64,000 nt of DNA from Sinomicrobium weinanense (GCF_018863395.1 NZ_JAHKRR010000006.1:124001-188000), one strand, 5' to 3'. Counted from the first letter of the stretch, positions 9,494 to 19,309 are shown. Made by a program: numbers and translations. Notes: a model not told the origin generated them from the letters alone.

Positions 9494-10840
9494 ATGCTCT
9501 TAAAAGACGCCCGCATATTAGTTATAGACGATGACGCCGATGTACTCACCGCCATGCGGCTTTTGCTGAAATCCAGGGTGAGGGAAGTGGTGGTGGAAAA
9601 AAAACCGGATCATCTCCCGTCCCTGTTGAAAACGAATAAGTTCGATGTCATTATCCTCGACATGAACTTCAACGGATTGGTCAATACGGGAAATGAAGGG
9701 CTTTACTGGCTCCGTAAGATCCGGGAAGCCGATGAGAAGGTCGATGTGATCCTCATCACGGCATATGGAGATATCGACCTGGCCATCCGCTCCCTGAAGG
9801 AAGGCGCTTCCGATTTCCTGGTAAAACCATGGAAGAACGAAAAGATATTACAGTCCCTGCAAGGCCTGCTGGAAAAGAGAAAGTCCCGGAAGGCCCCTGC
9901 CCGGTCCCTGAAAATTGAAGGGGAGAGGATCGTCGGGGAAAGCGATATTATCAAAGATGTCTTTCTCAAACTGCAAAAAGTAGCTCCCACAGATGCCAAT
10001 ATCCTGATCCTGGGCGAGAACGGTACCGGGAAAGACCTTATTGCAAGAGCGCTGCACGAAAACTCCCTCCGAAAAGACAAACCCTTTGTAAAGGTAGATC
10101 TCGGGGCGCTGACACCATCCCTGTTTGAGAGTGAGCTGTTCGGCTATAAAAAAGGGGCCTTTACCGATGCCCGGGAAGACCGGAAAGGCCGGTTCGAAAC
10201 CGCTTCGGGGGGGACGCTTTTTCTCGATGAAATAGGAAATATAAGCCTCCAGCAACAGGCCAGGCTGCTTACCGTGTTACAAAACAGGTATATCACCCCG
10301 CTGGGTTCCAACGAAATGGTCCCGGTCGATATCCGGCTTATTTGTGCCACCAATCTCGAACTCCCAGCACTGGCAGACGAGAACAGGTTTCGCAAAGACC
10401 TGGTCTACCGGATCAACACCGTAGAGATCACCGTACCGCCACTACGTGACCGGGGAAAAGACATAAAACTGCTGGCCGGGCATTTTGTACAGCTTTATGC
10501 CGAAAAATATATGAAAGAACCGTTTACCCTGGATAAAAGCTTTATGCAGAAACTAAAGGATTACAGTTTTCCGGGGAATGTCAGGGAACTTCAGTATGCA
10601 CTCGAACGCGCGGTGATCATGGCCGAAGGCGATACCCTTCGCGCCGAAGACCTGGTGTTCTCGCCCATTGAAAAATATCAGGAACCGGCAGAACCCCGAA
10701 ACCTGAACCTGGAGACTATTGAAAAGAACACCATCCTCAAAGTGGTGGAGAAGAATAATGGCAATATCTCCAAATCAGCCAGGGAACTGGGTATAACCAG
10801 GGCAGCTCTGTACCGAAGACTACACAAATATGACCTCTGA
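9494..10840 (+). CDS. NtrC-family sigma54-dependent response regulator
   Basis: Cytoplasmic transcription activator of 448 residues. Receiver domain 1-120 with acidic pocket IDDDAD and phospho-acceptor D56 (VIILDMNF); AAA+ sigma54-interaction domain about 143-375 with Walker A LGENGTGKD (174-181), Walker B GGTLFLDEIG and the sigma54 loop GAFTDA (221-226), where the canonical motif is GAFTGA; C-terminal Fis-type HTH (NGNISKSARELGITRAALYRR). Overlaps the kinase gene by 11 bp, so the pair is translationally coupled. Divergent from the ABC export operon, its probable target. Confidence 0.95.
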   Translation: MLLKDARILVIDDDADVLTAMRLLLKSRVREVVVEKKPDHLPSLLKTNKFDVIILDMNFNGLVNTGNEGLYWLRKIREADEKVDVILITAYGDIDLAIRSLKEGASDFLVKPWKNEKILQSLQGLLEKRKSRKAPARSLKIEGERIVGESDIIKDVFLKLQKVAPTDANILILGENGTGKDLIARALHENSLRKDKPFVKVDLGALTPSLFESELFGYKKGAFTDAREDRKGRFETASGGTLFLDEIGNISLQQQARLLTVLQNRYITPLGSNEMVPVDIRLICATNLELPALADENRFRKDLVYRINTVEITVPPLRDRGKDIKLLAGHFVQLYAEKYMKEPFTLDKSFMQKLKDYSFPGNVRELQYALERAVIMAEGDTLRAEDLVFSPIEKYQEPAEPRNLNLETIEKNTILKVVEKNNGNISKSARELGITRAALYRRLHKYDL

Positions 10841-12173
10841 TTCCTATAAAAAGATCCTTTTACTGAGAGTCGGTATCCTTTTGATTTCCCTGACCGCGCT
10901 GGCTTTTGCCGTGAGTGCGGGCAATATATATGCTATTGTTCCCACACTGTTGCTCAGCGCCTGGGCCTGCTATTATCTCCATGCGTTCTGTATAAAGCGT
11001 TTCAGGGAGATCGATGATTTTTTCGAAGCCGTAAAATACCGCGATTTTTCCAGGTGGTATACAGAAAACAGGGGCCCTGAAGATATGCGCCAACTGCACC
11101 GCGGATTCAATGAAGTGAACCGTACGGTAAGGGAAATGAACAGCGAAAAGGAAACGCAATACCTCTACCTGCAAAAAATACTGGAAATGGTAGATGTGGG
11201 TATCATGGCCTATAACCTCAATACCGGCGATGTCCTTTGGGCCAACGAGTCCCTGCGGAAAAACCTCGATATCCCTTCGGTAAAGAATATCCGGTTTATT
11301 GCCAACAGGAAACCCAAACTGTTCCGTGAACTGTTGCAGGCCGATCACTCCCGGGAAACATCGGTCACCGTTGACGTTGATAACCAAAAGAATAAAATGC
11401 TCGTGTCCAATGCGGTTTTTCATGTGGGCAAAGAAGCCTTTAAGCTCCTGGTCCTTCAGAATATCGAAGACACCCTGAACCAGAACGAATCGGAAGCGTG
11501 GAAAAAACTGCTCAGCGTTATGACCCATGAGATCATGAATTCCATTGCCCCGATATCTTCCCTGGCCGATACCTTGAAGTCCAACGTGCAAATGGCCATG
11601 GAAGAACCGGATCAATATCCCCTGGAGATCGAAGACCTGCACACCGGGATCGAAAGCATAAAAAAACGAAGCGAAGGCCTGATGAAATTCGCCAAGACCT
11701 ATCGCAGCCTCAATAAAGTGACCAGCCTTAACCTGAGCCGGATTGCCGTGGGCGAACTTTTCAGGAATATAAACCAGCTGATGAATCCTTCCCTGCAAAC
11801 CAAGAACATCGAAGTAGAATACAAGGTCGAACCCCAGGACCTCGAAGTACATATCGACACTTACCTTATAGAGCAGGTACTCATCAACCTTATACTCAAT
11901 GCCGTGGATGCCTGCGAAGGAAAAAAATCCCCCGGGATCGTGATCTCCGCAGACCGGCACCTGGATGGTAACACCGTGATCAAAGTATCCGACAACGGAA
12001 AAGGGATACCTGAAGAGGTGATCGACAATGTCTTTGTCCCCTTTTTCAGCACCAAGAAAAAAGGCAGTGGAATAGGGCTGAGCCTGTGTAAACAGATTAT
12101 GCTACTACACAAAGGAAGGATACAGATACGCAGTGTGGAAGGAGAGGGCACGGTGACCAGTCTTATTTTTTAA
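10830..12173 (+). CDS. membrane sensor histidine kinase (NtrY-like)
   Basis: Sensor kinase of 447 residues partnering the preceding regulator. Two N-terminal membrane helices (about 8-55) with almost no periplasmic loop, a HAMP/PAS-like region (60-220), DHp helix with phospho-acceptor H233 in MTHEIMNSIAPI, and a HATPase domain with N-box LILNAVDAC, G1 DNGKGIP and G2 GSGIGLSL. The minimal sensor loop suggests it senses membrane state or an internal signal, as proposed for envelope-stress kinases; that is inference. Confidence 0.93.
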   Translation: MTSDSYKKILLLRVGILLISLTALAFAVSAGNIYAIVPTLLLSAWACYYLHAFCIKRFREIDDFFEAVKYRDFSRWYTENRGPEDMRQLHRGFNEVNRTVREMNSEKETQYLYLQKILEMVDVGIMAYNLNTGDVLWANESLRKNLDIPSVKNIRFIANRKPKLFRELLQADHSRETSVTVDVDNQKNKMLVSNAVFHVGKEAFKLLVLQNIEDTLNQNESEAWKKLLSVMTHEIMNSIAPISSLADTLKSNVQMAMEEPDQYPLEIEDLHTGIESIKKRSEGLMKFAKTYRSLNKVTSLNLSRIAVGELFRNINQLMNPSLQTKNIEVEYKVEPQDLEVHIDTYLIEQVLINLILNAVDACEGKKSPGIVISADRHLDGNTVIKVSDNGKGIPEEVIDNVFVPFFSTKKKGSGIGLSLCKQIMLLHKGRIQIRSVEGEGTVTSLIF

Positions 12174-12424
12174 GGTAATTTCTACAATTTACCAGTTGAT
12201 CTCCGGGTGAGGACTGCTATGGTCCCTGTTTAAGATAAGTATACCGGAATGGAAAACCCCTTTTCCGCCCGGGTTGATGCTGATCCCATTCAAAATTATT
12301 CTGAAAAAATACCTGTTTAATTTTCGGTTGCCGGCCATAGGTCACGGGTATAATTTTGCTGCTATCCGGGACCCGAACGGAATACGGTCCCGGTAAACAT
12401 GTAAAATTTTTAACCGATGATCTT

Positions 12425-13846
12425 ATGCAAATAAAAAACAGATACAGGATAATGGCATTAGCCGTTGTCTTGACAGCACCTTTGTTATACGTTATAGATA
12501 TTTTTATCATTAATATGTCCATCCCGGCAATACAAAAGAGTTTGAGTGCTTCGGACGGGGAAACACAGCTGGTCATAGCCGGTTATCTTTTGGGAAGTGC
12601 CGCTTTTCTCATTACCGGCGGGAGGGCAGGGGATTACCTCGGGAAAAAAAAGGTGTTTTTCTGGGGAATGTTCTGGTTTACGCTGACCTCGTGTATTTGT
12701 GGTATGGCACAGACGGTTTTGCAATTGAATACAGCCCGGTTCTTTCAGGGGGTGAGCTCTGCATTTATGGTGCCTCAATCCATAGCCTTTATACAGGTTT
12801 TGTTTCCCGAACCGGATGAAAGGGCAAAAGCTATCGGATGGTATGGGATAACCCTGAGTATTGCTGCGATCATAGGGCAGATATTAGGCGGGTACCTGGT
12901 GGAAACCCACATCATAACAGAAGGCTGGCGCCTGATTTTTTTCATAAACCTCCCCGTTGGCCTGGCAGCCTTGTGGGCCATAAACCGGTATTTGGACGAA
13001 ACGGAAAAAGAGACGGGTACAGGTTTTGACTATTCGGGTTCCGTAATATTGACTTCAGGACTGGGAGCCCTCATATATGCAATTACAGAAGGACGGGAAC
13101 AGCACTGGCCTTCCTGGAGTATTGGCCTGATCGTTTCAGGGATGCTGATCCTGATCTTTTTCGTCAGGGACCAGAAAAAGAAGCAGTGGAAGAAAGGATA
13201 CCCGCTTATGGATATGGGCCTGTTTCGCAACAGGGAATTTAATATCGGCCTCGGCGTGGTATTGTTTCATTTTATGCTTCATACGGCCTATCTGCTGATG
13301 AGCGCGGTATACCTGCAAAGCGGATTGGGAATTTCTGCCCTGGAATGTGGAATGTATTTTCTGCTTCACGCCCTGTTATTCATGATATCTTCATTAGTAG
13401 CGTCGAAACAATTGGTGAAATATGGGAAGAAGGTCTTGCTCACAGGCCTCCTTATTATATTCCTTTCCTTTGTTTTGCAATTGCTTTTTTTTACAACAGA
13501 AACGTCCCCGTTTGTTTCCATATCATTGATCGGGCTGTACGGACTGGGCAATGGTATGGTACTGCCTTTTCTCCTGAACATTGTTCTGAACAATGTCCCG
13601 CAAAAACACGCGGGGGTGGCCTCCGGGATATTTTCCACTTTTCAGCAAACCGCATCGGCATTGGGAATTAGTATCATAGGAGGTGTTTTTTATTCGGTAA
13701 TACAAAGCAAAAGTGCGCAGGAGTATACTTTAGGGATTACGTACGGGCTGATAACCAATATAATTTGCCTGGGAATAGTGTCGGTAATGCTTTACTGGCT
13801 ACCGAACAGGCTTGAGAAACCTACCGGAAATGTAAAGGTAGATTGA
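12425..13846 (+). CDS. MFS drug:H+ antiporter, DHA2-like, 14 TM
   Basis: Inner-membrane efflux protein of 473 residues. The DHA2 signature is visible: LYVIDIFIINMSIPAIQ in TM1, GGRAGDYLGKKKVF in loop 2-3, ARFFQGVSSAFMVPQS in TM4 and the antiporter motif C-like GITLSIAAIIGQILGGYLV in TM5. The start is placed at MQIKNRYRIM rather than 69 bp upstream because the upstream residues are hydrophilic and unlike the family. It stands alone; the 250 bp before it show no recognisable structure. It is upstream of, and in the same direction as, the TetR gene, but separated from it by the TetR operator. Confidence 0.9.
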   Translation: MQIKNRYRIMALAVVLTAPLLYVIDIFIINMSIPAIQKSLSASDGETQLVIAGYLLGSAAFLITGGRAGDYLGKKKVFFWGMFWFTLTSCICGMAQTVLQLNTARFFQGVSSAFMVPQSIAFIQVLFPEPDERAKAIGWYGITLSIAAIIGQILGGYLVETHIITEGWRLIFFINLPVGLAALWAINRYLDETEKETGTGFDYSGSVILTSGLGALIYAITEGREQHWPSWSIGLIVSGMLILIFFVRDQKKKQWKKGYPLMDMGLFRNREFNIGLGVVLFHFMLHTAYLLMSAVYLQSGLGISALECGMYFLLHALLFMISSLVASKQLVKYGKKVLLTGLLIIFLSFVLQLLFFTTETSPFVSISLIGLYGLGNGMVLPFLLNIVLNNVPQKHAGVASGIFSTFQQTASALGISIIGGVFYSVIQSKSAQEYTLGITYGLITNIICLGIVSVMLYWLPNRLEKPTGNVKVD

Positions 13847-13921
13847 GAAGATCTGCACCCTGTCCGGGATATCCCTGCTGGCCCGGCATCCGTTCCTGAA
13901 TGTTAAAAAAACGCAAAAATG

Positions 13922-13962
13922 AAAGTTAAACAATCGTTTAATTTAAACGATTGTTTAACTTT
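13922..13962. promoter_or_regulatory. TetR-type operator: perfect 20-bp-arm palindrome
   Basis: A perfect inverted repeat (20-bp arms, 1-bp centre; core GTTAAACAATCGTTTAA) ends 28 bp before the TetR start. The right arm overlaps TAACTTTG (13956-13963), an exact match to the Bacteroidota -7 element TAnnTTTG, so bound repressor would block its own promoter. Confidence 0.85.
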
Positions 13963-13990
13963 GTCCCTTCAAATTTAAAAGGGAAGAAGG

Positions 13991-14635
13991 ATGGAATTGA
14001 ACGAAAAACAGGCGGCTATTCTCGAAGTCGCCGAAAAACTGTTCGCGGAGAATGGTTTTGACGGCACATCGGTACGCCAGATTGCCCGGGAAGCCAATAT
14101 CAACATCGCCATGATCTCCTATTATTTCGGCTCCAAGGAAAAGCTGCTCGATGCCTTGTTATATCACCGTCTTGCCGGTTTTCGGCACGAAATGGAGAAG
14201 GTAATGCTGGACAAAGGCGATCATATGCACAAGGTAGATCGGATGGTAGCCCTGATCGTGACGAGGATACACCGTAACAGGCGGGCGTATAAAGTGGTCA
14301 GTTTTGAGTATTCCAACCCCTCCCGGCAGGTGAGTTTTGAAAATTATATCCGCCGGAAAAAGGATAATTACAGCATGATCGAGAAACTTATAAAGAGTGG
14401 CCAGAAAGCAGGGGTGTTCTCCAAAAAAGTTAATATTCCCCTCCTCATTCCCACCATACTGGGCACTTATTTCCATTTCTATAACCACAGGAAATTTTTT
14501 GAGGCTTTGCATGGTTTGGACGGAAAACAGACTGTTGAGGACTATGTGAATACCACCTTGATCAGGCATATACAACAAACTGTAAAAGCACTGCTTACCT
14601 ATGAAATGCCCCGGGGCAAATCACAAATCAATTGA
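13991..14635 (+). CDS. TetR/AcrR-family transcriptional repressor
   Basis: DNA-binding regulator of 214 residues. N-terminal HTH: ILEVAEKLFAENGFDGTSVRQIAREANINIAMISYYFGSKEKLL (about 10-55), typical of AcrR/TetR; the C-terminal ligand domain is all-helical. It precedes the TolC-HlyD-MFS efflux genes in the same direction and follows a palindromic operator, so autoregulation and ligand-induced control of the pump are likely. Ligand unknown. Confidence 0.93.
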   Translation: MELNEKQAAILEVAEKLFAENGFDGTSVRQIAREANINIAMISYYFGSKEKLLDALLYHRLAGFRHEMEKVMLDKGDHMHKVDRMVALIVTRIHRNRRAYKVVSFEYSNPSRQVSFENYIRRKKDNYSMIEKLIKSGQKAGVFSKKVNIPLLIPTILGTYFHFYNHRKFFEALHGLDGKQTVEDYVNTTLIRHIQQTVKALLTYEMPRGKSQIN

Positions 14636-14670
14636 TAATGCCCCCGGGAATATTCCTTCCCGATTTTTTC

Positions 14671-15171
14671 GGTCACCTGCTATCCGTCACCCGTCCCAAA
14701 AACAAGCATATATGAAACCAATATGATTAAAGGCGCCTTCAGGCCCATCAGACAATGACTGTTTTATAACTGGATCATTTAAAAAGGGATAGAAGACCGG
14801 AGACGGATGTCGGATATGTGCATCGGTCACCTGCCATTCGTCACCCGCCCAAAAAACAAACATATATGAAACCAATATGATTAAAGGCGCCTTCAGGCCT
14901 ACCAGACAATGACTGTTTTATAGCTGGATCATTTAAAAGGGGATAGAAGACCGGAGACGGATGTCGGATGTGTGCATCGGTCACCTGCCATTCGTCACCC
15001 GCCCAAAAAACAAACATATATGAAACCAATATGATTAAAGGCGCCTTCAGGCCTACCAGACAATGACTGTTTTATAACCGGATTATACAAAAGGGGAATG
15101 GAAGACCGGAGACGGATGACGAATGTGTGCATCGGTCACCGGTCACCGGTCACCCGTCTAAAAATAAATAA
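14671..15171 (+). repeat. three 154/155-bp tandem repeats plus partial fourth unit
   Basis: Units begin at 14671, 14825, 14979 and a truncated unit at 15134 that runs into the tolC-like start at 15172. The repeats fill the 536-bp gap between the TetR and TolC-like genes. Each full unit contains ATGAAACCAATATGA (minigene MKPI) overlapping a second minigene MIKGAFRP[I/T]RQ (14723-14758, 14877-14912, 15031-15066). Units differ by a handful of substitutions, the minigenes being nearly invariant. They may act as leader or decoy translation sites, or simply be a recent triplication of the 5' leader. Confidence 0.92.
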
Positions 15172-16494
15172 ATGAAAATTAGAGTTTTATGGATTTTCTT
15201 CCTGTGTTTTACCGTTGTGGAAAGTATTACGGCACAGCAAGACAAACCCCTGACCCTGAAAGAGGCCATCCGGCTTGCACTGGAAAACAGTGATGAAGCC
15301 AAGATTGCAGAAGAAAAAGTACATACGGCCAAAAGCGAACTGAATGTCACCAAAAATACGCAGTATCCCGACCTGAAGGTGTCCGGGCAATATCAGTACC
15401 TCACCAGCCCCAATATACAGAGTAGTTTGTTGGGTGGTACCGGCACAGACAAAGAAGGTGGTGCCGGGGACCCTCCCGATATCAACCAGCTTCTTCTGGG
15501 GCAGGTCAATGCCTCAATACCCGTTTTTTCCGGTTTTAAGCTCAAAAATCTGGTGAATGCCGGAGAAAACCGGCTGGAAGCAGCCAGGCTTACTGCTGTA
15601 AGTGACAAAGAACAGTTGACACTGCATACGGTTAAGGATTACATCGATCTGTATAAAGCCAGGCAGACCGTTAAACTGGTTCGCGAAAACCTCAAAAGCG
15701 CCCGGCAGAGGGTAAAGGATTTTTCTGCCATGGAAGAGAACGGGTTGCTGGCCCGCAACGACCTTTTAAAGGCAAAACTGCAGGAGTCTAACGTACGCGT
15801 TACGCTGGAAGAAGCCATGAAGAACGAACGTATCCTGAACTACAGGCTGGCTACCCTGCTTAAACTGCCTTCCGGAACAGAGATCGGAACGGTCGAAGAG
15901 GGGATGGATATGATCCCTGTACCCGAAAGCGATACGGTAGCCGTATCGAGGAGCGATCTCGAAGCATTGCGCTACCGGGAAAAGGCCGCGGAAAACCAGG
16001 TCAAAGTGGCTCAGAGCAAATTTTTCCCGGCTATAAGCCTGCTCGGAGGCTATGTTGCGCTGGATGCTCACAATGTACTTACGGTAACCAATGCCATGAA
16101 TTTCGGTGTAGGGCTTTCCTATAACCTGGCCGATATTTTCAAATCCAAAAGCGATATAAAACTGGCCAGGAGCAGGGCTACCGAACTTCAATACACACTG
16201 AACCAGTATTCCGATCAGGTGGATATCCAGGTAAAAAACGCACTTGAAGACTATCGCCTGGCCCTGAAAAAGTTCGAAGTATATACCGAATCCCGGGAAC
16301 AGGCCATTGAAAACTACCGTATCGTTAAAGATAAGTACGACAACGGCCTGGTGGATACGAACGACCTGCTCGAAGCTGATGTAGATCAGTTACAGGCCCG
16401 GATCAACCTCGCCTATTCCAGGGCGGACATTACCCGGAAATATTATGAATTCCTCACAGCACAAGGAACGCTGACAAATTACATAAATAAGTAA
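15172..16494 (+). CDS. TolC-family outer-membrane efflux protein
   Basis: Outer-membrane channel of 440 residues with a signal peptide (MKIRVLWIFFLCFTVVESITAQ, cut near residue 22) and two OEP repeats of long amphipathic helices (about 30-230 and 245-440) including the family hallmark LTLKEAIRLALENS at the first helix and NEDL-like NGLVDTNDLLEADV near the end. Followed after 19 bp by the adaptor and then the MFS pump, forming a complete tripartite efflux operon. The start lies at the end of a repeated leader. Confidence 0.93.
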   Translation: MKIRVLWIFFLCFTVVESITAQQDKPLTLKEAIRLALENSDEAKIAEEKVHTAKSELNVTKNTQYPDLKVSGQYQYLTSPNIQSSLLGGTGTDKEGGAGDPPDINQLLLGQVNASIPVFSGFKLKNLVNAGENRLEAARLTAVSDKEQLTLHTVKDYIDLYKARQTVKLVRENLKSARQRVKDFSAMEENGLLARNDLLKAKLQESNVRVTLEEAMKNERILNYRLATLLKLPSGTEIGTVEEGMDMIPVPESDTVAVSRSDLEALRYREKAAENQVKVAQSKFFPAISLLGGYVALDAHNVLTVTNAMNFGVGLSYNLADIFKSKSDIKLARSRATELQYTLNQYSDQVDIQVKNALEDYRLALKKFEVYTESREQAIENYRIVKDKYDNGLVDTNDLLEADVDQLQARINLAYSRADITRKYYEFLTAQGTLTNYINK

Positions 16495-16513
16495 CCCAAT
16501 CATTTTTTGTAAA

Positions 16514-17596
16514 ATGGAACAAAAGAAAAAGACCAACAAAAAATTTGTGATCATTATTTCGGTTTTGGTCGGTATAGGTATTCTGTATGGCGGATACAAG
16601 ATCATCCGTTCGTTCTCTCACGAAACCACGGACGATGCCCAGGTAGAGGCCAATATGAGCCCTGTAATACCGCATGTGGAGGGCTATGTGGAAAAGGTAT
16701 TTGTCACCGATAACCAGGTGGTCAAAAAAGGGGATACCCTGTTTATCATAGACGATAGGGACTACAAGGTAAAACTAGAGGAGGCCAGGGCGGGACTGGC
16801 AGCAGCCGGGAGCCAGCTTGTGGTGGCAAAGGCCGGTATCGGTTCGTCCCGGGCCAACGCTGCGGCTTCCGGTTCCCAGGCCAGGTCGGCCCTGGAAAAT
16901 ATCGAAACGGCCAAAACCAGGCTGTGGAGGGCCACCAGCGATTTTGAACGTTACGAGAACCTGTATGAAAATCATTCCATAACAGCCCAGCAATACGAAG
17001 AAGCACTGGCAGCCAAACAGGAAGCCGAACAGCAGCTCAAGATCCTGCAAAGCCAGCAAAAAGCCAGTAACAGTCAGCACCATGCCGCAGTTTCCCAGAC
17101 CGAAATATCCGAAAAAAAGGTGGCCGTAGCCGAAGCTGATGTCAAAAGCGCACAGGCCCGGATCGATGCGGCCCTGCTCAATCTCAGCTATACCATCGTT
17201 ACCGCGCCTATCGATGGGCAGCTCTCTGAAGTCAATGTGCAGGAAGGACAGTTTATACGGCCCGGACAATCCCTGTTTTACCTGGTGAACACCAAAGAAA
17301 AATGGGTGGTGGCCAATTTCAAGGAAACCCAGCTCAACAAAATGCGCAGCGGGCAGAAAGTAGTCATAGAAGTAGATGCCTATCCCGGCCAGGATTTCGA
17401 AGGAGAGATCTCTGCCTTTTCCCCGGCAACCGGGGCAAAATTCTCCCTGCTGCCTCCGGACAATGCCACGGGCAACTTCGTAAAGACCGTACAACGGCTC
17501 CCGGTAAAAATAGATTTTACAGCAAATAACGATACGGAAAAACTAAAACGATTGCGTTCCGGAATGAACGTCATTGTAGATGTACATTTAAATTAA
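16514..17596 (+). CDS. EmrA/HlyD-type membrane-fusion protein
   Basis: Periplasmic adaptor of 360 residues: cytoplasmic KKKTNKK, one membrane helix (about 9-30), first lipoyl half (VEGYVEKVFVTDNQVVKKGDTLFIID), a long coiled-coil hairpin rich in A, Q and S (about 85-215) and second half (TIVTAPIDGQLSEVNVQEGQFI), then beta-barrel. The coiled-coil and EmrA layout with an adjacent DHA2 MFS protein (3 bp downstream) identifies the EmrAB type. Confidence 0.94.
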   Translation: MEQKKKTNKKFVIIISVLVGIGILYGGYKIIRSFSHETTDDAQVEANMSPVIPHVEGYVEKVFVTDNQVVKKGDTLFIIDDRDYKVKLEEARAGLAAAGSQLVVAKAGIGSSRANAAASGSQARSALENIETAKTRLWRATSDFERYENLYENHSITAQQYEEALAAKQEAEQQLKILQSQQKASNSQHHAAVSQTEISEKKVAVAEADVKSAQARIDAALLNLSYTIVTAPIDGQLSEVNVQEGQFIRPGQSLFYLVNTKEKWVVANFKETQLNKMRSGQKVVIEVDAYPGQDFEGEISAFSPATGAKFSLLPPDNATGNFVKTVQRLPVKIDFTANNDTEKLKRLRSGMNVIVDVHLN

Positions 17597-17599
17597 GTC

Positions 17600-19189
17600 A
17601 TGGCTGAAACACAGGTTCAAGACGAAAACAGCCTGGTCGAATATGGTTTCCGGAGGGTGATTATCACCATTACTGCCATCTTGTGCGCCCTCCTGGAAAT
17701 CATAGATACGACCATTGTCAACGTAGCCCTGAACGATATGCGCGGAAGCCTCGGGGCTTCGCTCAACGATATTGCATGGGTCATTACGGCCTATGCCATT
17801 GCCAACGTGATCATCATACCGATGACCAGCTGGCTGTCCAAACAGTTCGGCAGGCGGAATTATTTTGCGGCTTCCATTGTCATTTTTACGGTAGCCTCCT
17901 TTTTGTGCGGTAATGCTTCCAACATCTGGGAACTGGTGATCTTCCGGTTTATCCAGGGAATGGGAGGTGGTGCCCTGCTGGTTACGGCACAGACCATCAT
18001 CACCGAAAGCTATCCCTCGGAAAAACGCGGTATGGCCCAGGCCATTTACGGTATGGGAGTGATCGTAGGCCCTACATTAGGCCCTCCGCTTGGCGGATAC
18101 CTGGTCGATAATTTCTCCTGGCCGTATATCTTTTACATCAATGTTCCTATCGGTATCATAGCTACATTCCTGACCCTCTTATATGTGAAGAGCCCGAAAT
18201 ACGGAGAAAAACTGAAAGCCAGCCAGGTAGACTGGTGGGGGATCGTGTTCCTCGCTTCCTTTATCGGGTCGTTGCAGTTTGTACTGGAACACGGCCAGCA
18301 GGACGACTGGTTTGAGAACTCCACCATTTTAATCCTCAGTGTAGTGTCTGTCTTTGGCCTGCTCCTGTTTATCTGGCGCGAACTGGTCTACGAACATCCC
18401 ATAGTAAACCTCAGGGTGTTGCGGAATTACAACCTCCGGATAGGCACGATACTGACCTTTATTCTCGGTTTCGGCTTATACGGTTCTACCTTTGTGATCC
18501 CGATTTACACACAATCCATTCTGGGATGGACCGCCACCGATGCCGGATTGTTACTGATCCCCAGTTCCATTACTACCGGGCTGATGATGCCTGTTATAGG
18601 AAAACTGCTGGAACGGGGTGTTTCCCAGAAATACCTTGCTGCGGGAGGCTTTGCCATATTTTTCATATACAGCTACTGGATGTATGTGGTCATGACCCCC
18701 GATACGGGCTCCGAACACTTTTTCTGGCCGCTGGTGACCAGGGGTATTGGTCTAGGGCTGCTGTTTGTACCTATTACTACCCTGTCACTGTCTACCCTCC
18801 GGGGAAAGGATATAGGAGAGGGTGCGGCCTTTACCGGGATGATGCGGCAGCTGGGCGGATCGTTCGGTATTGCCATTATCACCACCTTTGTGGCCCGGTT
18901 GGGACAGCAACACAGGGTAAACCTTGTCCCCAACCTGAATATCACCGACCCTGCTGTCCGGGAACGGGTGAATGCCTATCAGCAAATGTTCATAAACAAA
19001 GGGTTCAGCATCAATGAATCACTGAACAAGGCCTACCAGGTACTGGAAGGGGCAATCACCAAACAGAGCACCGTGCTCTCGTATATGGACATATTTATTT
19101 ACCTGGGTACCCTCTTCCTGATCTGTGTACCATTTGTACTGTTTATCAGGAAGGGTTCGGGCAAAGTGGATACTTCTTCTGTGCACTGA
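17600..19189 (+). CDS. EmrB/QacA-type DHA2 MFS efflux pump
   Basis: Inner-membrane drug:H+ antiporter of 529 residues, predicted 14 helices. Signatures: LEIIDTTIVNVALNDM (TM1), SWLSKQFGRRNYF (motif A), RFIQGMGGGALLVTAQ (TM4) and GPTLGPPLGGYLVDNFSW (motif C). Begins 3 bp after the adaptor gene and ends the efflux operon, followed by GC-rich hairpins. Likely exports hydrophobic toxicants; the inducer is presumably the ligand of the upstream TetR protein. Confidence 0.95.
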   Translation: MAETQVQDENSLVEYGFRRVIITITAILCALLEIIDTTIVNVALNDMRGSLGASLNDIAWVITAYAIANVIIIPMTSWLSKQFGRRNYFAASIVIFTVASFLCGNASNIWELVIFRFIQGMGGGALLVTAQTIITESYPSEKRGMAQAIYGMGVIVGPTLGPPLGGYLVDNFSWPYIFYINVPIGIIATFLTLLYVKSPKYGEKLKASQVDWWGIVFLASFIGSLQFVLEHGQQDDWFENSTILILSVVSVFGLLLFIWRELVYEHPIVNLRVLRNYNLRIGTILTFILGFGLYGSTFVIPIYTQSILGWTATDAGLLLIPSSITTGLMMPVIGKLLERGVSQKYLAAGGFAIFFIYSYWMYVVMTPDTGSEHFFWPLVTRGIGLGLLFVPITTLSLSTLRGKDIGEGAAFTGMMRQLGGSFGIAIITTFVARLGQQHRVNLVPNLNITDPAVRERVNAYQQMFINKGFSINESLNKAYQVLEGAITKQSTVLSYMDIFIYLGTLFLICVPFVLFIRKGSGKVDTSSVH

Positions 19190-19233
19190 TCTCCGGCCGT
19201 TCCGGATGGGGAAGTGCCGGACCAGACAAAACA

Positions 19234-19286
19234 CCCCGGGGTAGGGAAGGCCCCGGGGATTTCAAAAAATCCCGGTTTTTCGGGAT
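19234..19286 (+). terminator. double hairpin after efflux operon
   Basis: Two stem-loops follow the MFS stop: CCCCGGGG...CCCCGGGG (19234-19258) and ATCCCG-GTTTTT-CGGGAT (19269-19286), with only short T/A tracts. Probable transcription end of the efflux operon. Confidence 0.5.
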
Positions 19287-19309
19287 ACTCTCCTAAAGCA
19301 GGATTTTTC

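Noticed and set aside
10860-11960. 366-codon frame opposite the histidine kinase
   Set aside because: Antisense to a protein with intact H, N and G boxes; the frame has no recognisable domain and is rich in low-complexity H, G and F, as expected for a shadow.
14687-15029. Two similar minus-strand frames of 62 codons
   Set aside because: They arise because the 154-bp unit is repeated; no start context or homology.
14671-15171. CRISPR-like array
   Set aside because: Repeat units are contiguous 154-bp blocks without short repeat/spacer alternation.
16775-17494. 239-codon frame opposite the EmrA-like adaptor
   Set aside because: Shadow of a clear HlyD family gene in a tight operon; no domain.
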